Part shown: in pieces, positions 58,950 to 64,000 of the stretch | How the letters are laid out: each line of letters begins with the position of its first letter | How positions within the stretch are numbered: the stretch's first letter is position 1 | Source: an uncultured Muribaculaceae bacterium | GTDB taxonomy: Bacteria > Bacteroidota > Bacteroidia > Bacteroidales > Muribaculaceae | Reading direction: 5' to 3' | Assembly (NCBI GenBank): GCA_910584055.1 | Contig: CAJTZS010000012.1 | Span: 31,150 to 95,149 of the forward strand | DNA length: 64,000 nt | Translations under genes and position numbers: made by a program | Notes under the pieces: generated by a model | Databases searched by the model: none | What the model saw: the letters and a program-made list of their open reading frames with translations, nothing else | Told to the model about the DNA's origin: nothing

Positions 58950-61900
58950 CTAACTATTCTCAAAATTACTGTTTTCATCATTTGTAACTTCCGTTTCAAG
59001 GTCGATTCCGAAGGCATCTTTCAGAATAATGTAATCGAAGCACAACGCCTTCGGACGGTTGGTTTTCTTCCTTTTCACCTGCTGGCCATTGATAGTCTCG
59101 ACTGAGTAATCGATGTCTCCGTTCGGAAGCAGTATTGAAAACCTGTCCTGTTTCAAACCCAGATAAGAGTTATGTGATTTAAGATATGACATGATAGTGG
59201 ACCAGTAAGACCTTGCTGATGTGGCATTGTTGCCGCGTCCGCTGAACAATGGTGATATGGCAGCTGCATTAAGGTACAGCACTGGCCTTGCCTCGCTGAA
59301 CTCTATGTCTTCATTGACCGATAGAGGCCGGAACTTCCTTAGGTAACGTATGTTGAAATGTACTCCTTCCACACATTTCCCGGTTGTCTGAAATCCCTGA
59401 AGCATATTCCAGAAATCTCCGACCTCAGAGCTTTCCTGGGCCAGTTCGTTCTGATTCAACACTCCCTTGACAGCAGTCTCAAACAATTCAGCATAACTGA
59501 AAGGCAAATCGAGGACAGTTTCCAATGATCTATAGGTTGCCAACGGAATGACCCAGTTGCCGAAAATACGCTCATGTACGGTGACTTCACCTAATTTCGT
59601 GGCAAGTTCACGCTTGCTCATTGCATACGCCTCCGGAAAATTCTTTTCGAAGAGTGAGCGATATTTCAATAGTTCCACAGTAAGGTGTGTAAGACCCATA
59701 TTGCACAGTGTCACTATGTCTTCATACCTTGTTCGCTCAGCTTGATTGAAAGAGGTCTTGGTGAACGCAAGAAAAAGCACCCTGGTATATAGCGCCATAT
59801 CTTGAGTTGGTTTATCCTGACCGCAGAGTGCGATGCCGGTACTGACGATGGTCTGAGCGGCCATTCCGTCCGTGTTAGTATTCTTCTTCGTCTGACCGCC
59901 TCCACCCCAGAGTCCTTTCAGGTAAGCGATCTTCCGTATATCGAGGTCATTCTTATACTCGTCGAAAACAACAAGGGTATTGACTGCCTGAGATACACGG
60001 TCATTCATTGCCGGGACTGATGTAACCCCAAGGTTGGGCGGATCAATTCCGTGGATAAAGAATGACTGAAGGGATGTGGCAAGCGTGGTCTTACCTGTAC
60101 CTTTCTCCCCGAATAGGTTGAGTATAGGGAAATGTCGAGTTCGCCTGAATATAACGTCACGAAATACAGTGGCAAATAAATAGCACAGAGCTATCCGCGC
60201 GTTTTCACCGAATACCGAGATAAGTTTTTCTGCAAATACCCTCATTGACACTCCGTTACGGTTCTCATGCACCATAAGCCGTTCAAACTGATATATTTCT
60301 GGATTATTACGGTACATTTTCGAGGTAGCAGGGATATAGAAGGCCTTGCCGTTGGAGCCTCTGACTATACCCATGTCGTCTACCTGCAAGAATGTCCCAT
60401 CCGTAAGTATGCCGTTACCAAAGGCAAAGAAATCATTGATGCTGTCCCAACCAAGTTTTCTGACTCTTTCAGCGGTATCTGTCTTTGCATAAAGATACCG
60501 TTTTACCCGATTAAGTTTTTCTATCTTGGCCAGCCATATGAAGTTGCCGAGTGTACCTACCTTCTGCTGAAAGGCATTCAGTGAACACATTTCTGATTCT
60601 CTTATTTCCAGCAGTCGACGGTCTCCAGTCTCATTTTTGAGACGGAATATTCTTGTGCCGTTGTTGTCATCCCCGATATGGAACAGCGGCTCCATGATAA
60701 AGTTGGAGATCATAACCGGGTCTTCATTCTCGTCGCCAACGGTATAATAGCAATTGTCCCTTACGAACAATCCTGCTTTTCGGAGATCCTCCACTTCTCG
60801 CTGTCGTTCATCAAGGGAGGAACCAGAGTTTTTTTGACGTTTGGCTTCACCACGAGCCTGCGATACTGCATCTTTCCAGAATTTTGTACGACCGTGAATT
60901 TTGTTAAGCTGATCAATGCACTGGTCAAGCACAAGAGGATCATCTATATAGCGAAGAAGATCAGCTATCTCAGAAACAGCTTGGCGCTCCTTGACAAGTG
61001 AATCTGCTTCAAAAAATCTCTTTTCGGCAAGCCATACGACAAAATATTTCTCGTTCAGAGCAGTATAATCATCCTTTGATGTTATATAACTGTCTGGATC
61101 ATTCTTTCCGGGCTTGATCTTCACGAAATCTTTTGGAACTTTATTGGGGTCTGGATAAAGTTCCTTTATATCCTCATAAGTCACAGGAACTTCTGCAAAA
61201 GGTAACTCTCTGACGGTAACGACAAACCCTTTTTTCATGGCTGCCGTGCCATTCTTCATCACCGCTTCAAAGCCTGGTCCAAAGAGTCTTCCTTCGCTGA
61301 CGTCAGAATCCGGAATAAAGCAGATAGAGGATGTAATTCTTCTCAGCTTGCTGAACTGCACATCGGTCCACGCTGTTCCAAGTGATGCCACTGTATTATC
61401 GAGACCAACGCTTTGAAGTCTTAGGACATCGGGAGCACCTTCGACAATTATTATGTTTCCCGCATCTCTGGCTTTGGCGGCACGGTCAAGACCGAATAAG
61501 GCAGTCCCCTTGGTATAGACATCTGAATTACTGGAATTGATATATTTAGGCGCACTTGGGTTGTCGCCGATATAGCGAGCTGTGAACGCTATGACACGTC
61601 CATATCTATCCTTAATTGGGATGACTATTCTTCTACGGAAAAGTTGATATGTGTTGCCTGACTCGTTAACTTTCAACAATCCCAGCTCCATCAAAATCTC
61701 TTGGTCGATCCCTTTGTTATGGCAGTATTCTATAAAGAACTTACCGTTCTTCGGAGCATATCCTATTCCGGAAGTCGCACAGAATCCCGGAGACCATCGT
61801 CCATAGGCGTATCCCCTTGCATCCGCACATTCGTCATCCATATTCGCTCTCAGGCATTCCACATAGAATTTGTGGATCAGGTCAAGAGTAGCCAGCAATG

Positions 61901-62237
61901 ACTCTTTATGTCTATTAGCAGCTCTTTCTTCGTCAGTGAGGTCTTTTCCCTTTTCCTCAATTACAATTCCATTGTCAGATGCTATTTTTCTCACGGCTTC
62001 TATAAACGAGAGGTTTTCCTTTTCCATAATGAAGTCAATCCCGTCACCGCCGCGTCGACATCCAAAACAATTATAAAGGTTCTTCTGAGGTGATACCGAG
62101 AATGAAGGTGTCTTCTCCGAGTGAAATGGACACAGCCCCATAAGCGAAGACCCTTTCCTCTTCAATTCCACATAAGGCTTCAGCACAGTCTCTATATCGA
62201 GATCCCTTACCTGCTGTATGGTCTTTTCGCTTATCAT
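58950..62237 (-). CDS. CHC2 primase - toprim - AAA helicase fusion
   Basis: A protein of about 1095 residues starting at ATG 62237 ('MISEKTIQQVRDLDIETVL'; a GTG lies at 62261). A CHC2 zinc finger 'GLCPFHSEKTPSFSV' with 'YNCFGCRRGGDGIDFI' is followed by the DnaG-type core and toprim ('NIIIVEGAPDVLRLQ', 'CFIPDSDVSEGR'). After a long spacer comes a helicase-like ATPase with 'LFGEKGTGKTTLATSLQ' and 'TLVVFDEYKNDLDI'. It should prime and unwind element DNA for replication. Its start overlaps the HTH gene upstream by 4 bases. Confidence 0.88.
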   Translation of the reverse strand: MISEKTIQQVRDLDIETVLKPYVELKRKGSSLMGLCPFHSEKTPSFSVSPQKNLYNCFGCRRGGDGIDFIMEKENLSFIEAVRKIASDNGIVIEEKGKDLTDEERAANRHKESLLATLDLIHKFYVECLRANMDDECADARGYAYGRWSPGFCATSGIGYAPKNGKFFIEYCHNKGIDQEILMELGLLKVNESGNTYQLFRRRIVIPIKDRYGRVIAFTARYIGDNPSAPKYINSSNSDVYTKGTALFGLDRAAKARDAGNIIIVEGAPDVLRLQSVGLDNTVASLGTAWTDVQFSKLRRITSSICFIPDSDVSEGRLFGPGFEAVMKNGTAAMKKGFVVTVRELPFAEVPVTYEDIKELYPDPNKVPKDFVKIKPGKNDPDSYITSKDDYTALNEKYFVVWLAEKRFFEADSLVKERQAVSEIADLLRYIDDPLVLDQCIDQLNKIHGRTKFWKDAVSQARGEAKRQKNSGSSLDERQREVEDLRKAGLFVRDNCYYTVGDENEDPVMISNFIMEPLFHIGDDNNGTRIFRLKNETGDRRLLEIRESEMCSLNAFQQKVGTLGNFIWLAKIEKLNRVKRYLYAKTDTAERVRKLGWDSINDFFAFGNGILTDGTFLQVDDMGIVRGSNGKAFYIPATSKMYRNNPEIYQFERLMVHENRNGVSMRVFAEKLISVFGENARIALCYLFATVFRDVIFRRTRHFPILNLFGEKGTGKTTLATSLQSFFIHGIDPPNLGVTSVPAMNDRVSQAVNTLVVFDEYKNDLDIRKIAYLKGLWGGGGQTKKNTNTDGMAAQTIVSTGIALCGQDKPTQDMALYTRVLFLAFTKTSFNQAERTRYEDIVTLCNMGLTHLTVELLKYRSLFEKNFPEAYAMSKRELATKLGEVTVHERIFGNWVIPLATYRSLETVLDLPFSYAELFETAVKGVLNQNELAQESSEVGDFWNMLQGFQTTGKCVEGVHFNIRYLRKFRPLSVNEDIEFSEARPVLYLNAAAISPLFSGRGNNATSARSYWSTIMSYLKSHNSYLGLKQDRFSILLPNGDIDYSVETINGQQVKRKKTNRPKALCFDYIILKDAFGIDLETEVTNDENSNFENS

Positions 62238-62437
62238 ATTGTAGTAAGTTTCTTCCAGCACTCAATTATAGATTTTCCTGAAAAGACAGGACGGCGTGAG
62301 TTACCGGGATTAAGAGGCTTGATCAGACCCTTAGCCCGGTATTTGAGGAATGTCTTATGACATATGCCCAACTCCACACACGTCCTCTTTACAGAGTACA
62401 CACCTTCAGGATCACATTTAGGTTTCAGTTCTTTCAT
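62234..62437 (-). CDS. HTH_17-like DNA-binding protein
   Basis: A 67-residue protein read from the ATG at 62437 ('MKELKPKCDPEGVYSVKRTC'), because this start aligns with its neighbour at 62507-62704; an upstream ATG at 62500 adds an unrelated tail. 'VKRTCVELGICHKTFLKYRAKG' is a MerR/excisionase-type HTH. It overlaps the primase start by 4 bases, so it probably regulates or assists that gene. Confidence 0.75.
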   Translation of the reverse strand: MKELKPKCDPEGVYSVKRTCVELGICHKTFLKYRAKGLIKPLNPGNSRRPVFSGKSIIECWKKLTTI

Positions 62438-62506
62438 TAACACATACTCAATCTTTAAAATAGTCTTGGATTGTTCTTTGAAAATGGCAAACTCAGTCAA
62501 GGCTTA

Positions 62507-62704
62507 TTAGAAACATGCTTCCCATGCGGCTATTATATCACAGCCGCGGAATACGGTACGGTTATTCACTTGCCGGATTGCAGGTCGGATCCAGCCTTTT
62601 TCCACCCAGCGCCAAAGTGTTGAGCGGTGTATGCCTAGCAGTTTGGCAGTATCAACAACACCATAGCGTCCTTTGGGATCAATATTAGGTCTTGAAGTTA
62701 TCAT
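62507..62704 (-). CDS. HTH_17-like DNA-binding protein, second copy
   Basis: A 65-residue protein from the ATG at 62704 ('MITSRPNIDPKGRYGVVDTA'). 'VVDTAKLLGIHRSTLWRWVEKG' is an HTH of the same type as its neighbour and 'NRTVFRGCDIIAAWE' aligns with 'RRPVFSGKSIIECWK' there, so the two are paralogues. Small excisionase-like pairs of this kind are usual next to element replication genes. Confidence 0.78.
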   Translation of the reverse strand: MITSRPNIDPKGRYGVVDTAKLLGIHRSTLWRWVEKGWIRPAIRQVNNRTVFRGCDIIAAWEACF

Positions 62705-62715
62705 TGTAGTTATTT

Positions 62716-62913
62716 TTAATATATTCGTGTAACTGTAACGCACATCGTCTTCCTATCGGTGCGTGTAGTGTACTTCCTTTGCATAGACAAACCGAGTGTA
62801 GAACACATAGAACGTACTGCTTCAACCTTCTGAGTACTGACTTTCAGCGTCTCGCCGGGTTGTAGTCTGACTATCGAACCACGCAGGGATTTATTTCTCA
62901 AGATTGGTTGCAT
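62716..62913 (-). CDS. Small basic protein, possible DNA-binding
   Basis: A 65-residue basic protein (MQPILRNKSLRGSIVRLQPG...) with a pattern similar to short DNA-binding proteins: 'VRSMCSTLGLSMQRKYTTRT' could be a helix-turn-helix followed by a strand. It heads the minus-strand series before the primase genes. Moderate confidence because of length and lack of a known family. Confidence 0.5.
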   Translation of the reverse strand: MQPILRNKSLRGSIVRLQPGETLKVSTQKVEAVRSMCSTLGLSMQRKYTTRTDRKTMCVTVTRIY

Positions 62914-62930
62914 ATATTAAATTAATTTAT

Positions 62931-62949
62931 TAACTTTGCAACAAAGTTA
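62931..62949. promoter_or_regulatory. Head-on pair of -7 boxes
   Basis: TAACTTTG on the plus strand (62931-62938) and on the minus strand (62949-62942) face each other with only 3 bases between, forming a palindrome. Each points to a gene series (XRE regulator to the right, HTH/primase to the left). A repressor on this palindrome would control both. Confidence 0.55.
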
Positions 62950-63114
62950 CTAATAAATCTCCGAATATGAAAGTCTAACAATAGTCGTGTATATTTTAAC
63001 TTGCAACCTAATGAAACAAAATATTACTATCTGCAACGCTTAACGACAGAGTAAGACCTAATATCAGGATATTTAGTTAACTAACTTTAACTTTTCAATG
63101 ATTGATTTTAACAC

Positions 63115-63564
63115 ATGGCTCACCTCCAATATATTAAGTCCATAGCCCAAGCGAGGCAAATCTCAATAGAGCAACTTGCCGCAAAAGTGGGGGTAAAATC
63201 GCAGGCCATCCATTTGATGGTTCGGACTGGAAGCACCCGGATTGAAACTCTTGAAAAGATAGCAGAGATTTTGAATGTGCCTTGTTCGATTTTCTTTGAT
63301 GAGCAGTTCCGAATAGAGGATTTTCAACGTCTCGTTATCAAGGGGCATCACAATCCGTTCTCTCTTTACGGGTCTGCCAACATTTATGAGGCAGCAAAAA
63401 ATGAGGCTACCGCAGACACGAAAACCATCATAAAAACGAAGGACGAATTGATAGCTACCCTACAGCGGGAGGTATCCGACCTACGTGGGGACAAGGAGGA
63501 ATTGAAACAGACAATTCACGATCTGAGAAGTCAGAAAAGGGAGTTGGAAAGACGATCAAAATAA
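63115..63564 (+). CDS. XRE-family regulator with coiled-coil tail
   Basis: A 149-residue protein. Residues 5-60 are an XRE HTH: 'IAQARQISIEQLAAKVGVKS' and 'AIHLMVRTGSTRIETLEKI'. Residues 100-149 form a coiled coil (LIATLQREVSDLRGDKEELKQ cut at 20: 'LQREVSDLRGDKEELK'). Probably dimerises and represses element genes, such as those read from the palindrome at 62931-62949. Transcribed away from the primase series. Confidence 0.85.
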   Translation: MAHLQYIKSIAQARQISIEQLAAKVGVKSQAIHLMVRTGSTRIETLEKIAEILNVPCSIFFDEQFRIEDFQRLVIKGHHNPFSLYGSANIYEAAKNEATADTKTIIKTKDELIATLQREVSDLRGDKEELKQTIHDLRSQKRELERRSK

Positions 63565-63619
63565 AGTACAACAAAAGTACAACAAAAAATAATTCATTAA
63601 CCACAACTCTGATAATTAG

Positions 63620-63685
63620 GGTGTTAGCGGGATTTGCAGAGTTCTGAAAATCCTTGTGTCCCCGGTTCGATTCCTGGTGGCACCA
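63620..63685 (+). other. tRNA 3'-end-like sequence, possible attachment site
   Basis: CCCGG-TTCGATT-CCTGG (63661-63677) has the form of a T arm with one mismatch, followed by TGGCACC and a discriminator A (63685), then CTTTT. GGTGTTA at 63620-63626 could pair with TGGCACC through two G-T wobbles, but only 34 bases separate it from the T arm and no D arm is visible. A complete tRNA gene is not supported. Tyrosine integrases often target tRNA 3' ends, so this may mark a right junction. Confidence 0.45.
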
Positions 63686-63689
63686 CTTT

Positions 63690-64000
63690 TAAAAGACTTC
63701 AAATTTGGTAAATCCCTGAAAATTAAACATTTCAGGGATTTTATTTTTCTCCTAATCCGCATATTTTTGGCAGAATTACGCACTTCCGTAGTGCTAAATC
63801 GTGGACAATTTTAGTCTCGAAAAAAATGTCCACGAATTGCATTATAAGTCGTTGATTGTCTTATCGTTTGATTCTAGCTATTCTGCACGATTCAGTAACT
63901 TTAAACATTAATTTTTAGAGTATGAAACGACAGACTTTCAACGTACTGTGTAGATAGTAATCGAAAAGTATACCACTATAATAATTGAAAAGTATACCAC
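63690..64000. repeat. Gene-free end with 14-bp direct repeat
   Basis: No gene is recognised between 63690 and the end. GAAAAGTATACCAC occurs at 63963-63976 and 63987-64000, 24 bases apart, preceded by TGTGTAGATAGTAATC. Repeated motifs just inside a TG start resemble the ends of IS21-type elements, but the element itself would lie outside the window. Confidence 0.4.

Noticed and set aside
63620..63685. Complete tRNA gene
   Set aside because: Only 34 bases lie between the possible acceptor strand and the T stem and no D arm can be drawn; kept as a tRNA-like fragment only.

Overview
The window looks like Bacteroidales DNA. Many promoters carry the Bacteroides -7 box TAnnTTTG, several with TTTG about 20 bases upstream. 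Other marks are a UpxY-type NusG paralogue, WG-repeat proteins, a DUF4099-type protein, paired PcfK/PcfJ homologues and a small Bacteroidetes histone H1-like protein. No ribosomal marker is present, so the genus is open.

Region 1 (1-25.1 kb, all minus strand) reads as one A+T-rich operon of about 25 genes that runs off the left edge. It starts with a UpxY-like antiterminator at 24.9 kb. Just upstream lies a 203-bp segment bounded by perfect 17-bp inverted repeats (24897-24913 / 25083-25099). The only clear -7 box in the segment points away from the operon, and a tyrosine recombinase lies next to it. This is the layout of a phase-variable promoter, captured in the OFF orientation. The promoter-proximal half encodes a phospho-signalling and proteolysis module: a PIN-domain protein, a helical protein, a radical-SAM activase, a 526-aa coiled coil, an AAA-AAA-trypsin fusion, a zinc ribbon-coiled coil-FHA-like protein, a vWA protein, a PP2C phosphatase and a kinase with a C-terminal zinc ribbon (a TerY-P-like triad). 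Next come small proteins that share one N-terminal zinc ribbon, including a zinc ribbon-acyl carrier protein fusion. The distal half is biosynthetic: radical SAM/SPASM enzyme, acyl carrier protein, SDR, KAS III, glycosyltransferase, PIG-L deacetylase, GNAT-like protein, PaaK-like adenylate enzyme, second radical SAM enzyme, pyruvyltransferase-family protein and a WG-repeat protein. I do not recognise the whole as a described system.

Region 2 (25.1-37.4 kb) starts with the recombinase and a secreted glucosaminidase (minus strand). A plus-strand mobile-element operon follows (DUF4099-like, MutS-I-like fusion, ArdC, toprim protein, topoisomerase-type zinc fingers, lipoprotein, histone H1-like, half-length PcfJ homologue), then a minus-strand umuDC pair.

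Region 3 (37.4-57.4 kb) is a mosaic of short operons: phosphoribosyltransferase plus SLOG, RloA/RloB (AbiL-like), PcfK/PcfJ, ParA plus partner, regulator plus membrane protein, CocE-type hydrolase plus AraC regulator, and small unknowns. Between them lie two unexplained repeat families. One is a ~230-270-bp leader found before four operons, with three hairpins kept by compensatory changes. The other is a unit of three hairpins (H0-H1-H2) found about six times, with very different stems around conserved cores.

Region 4 (57.4-64 kb) has TGTCAAC iteron-like repeats, an Abi_2 protein, a primase-helicase, three small DNA-binding candidates and an XRE regulator. It ends at a tRNA 3'-end-like sequence (about 63.65 kb) that may be an attachment site. 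The last 300 bases carry no recognised gene and end in a 14-bp direct repeat.
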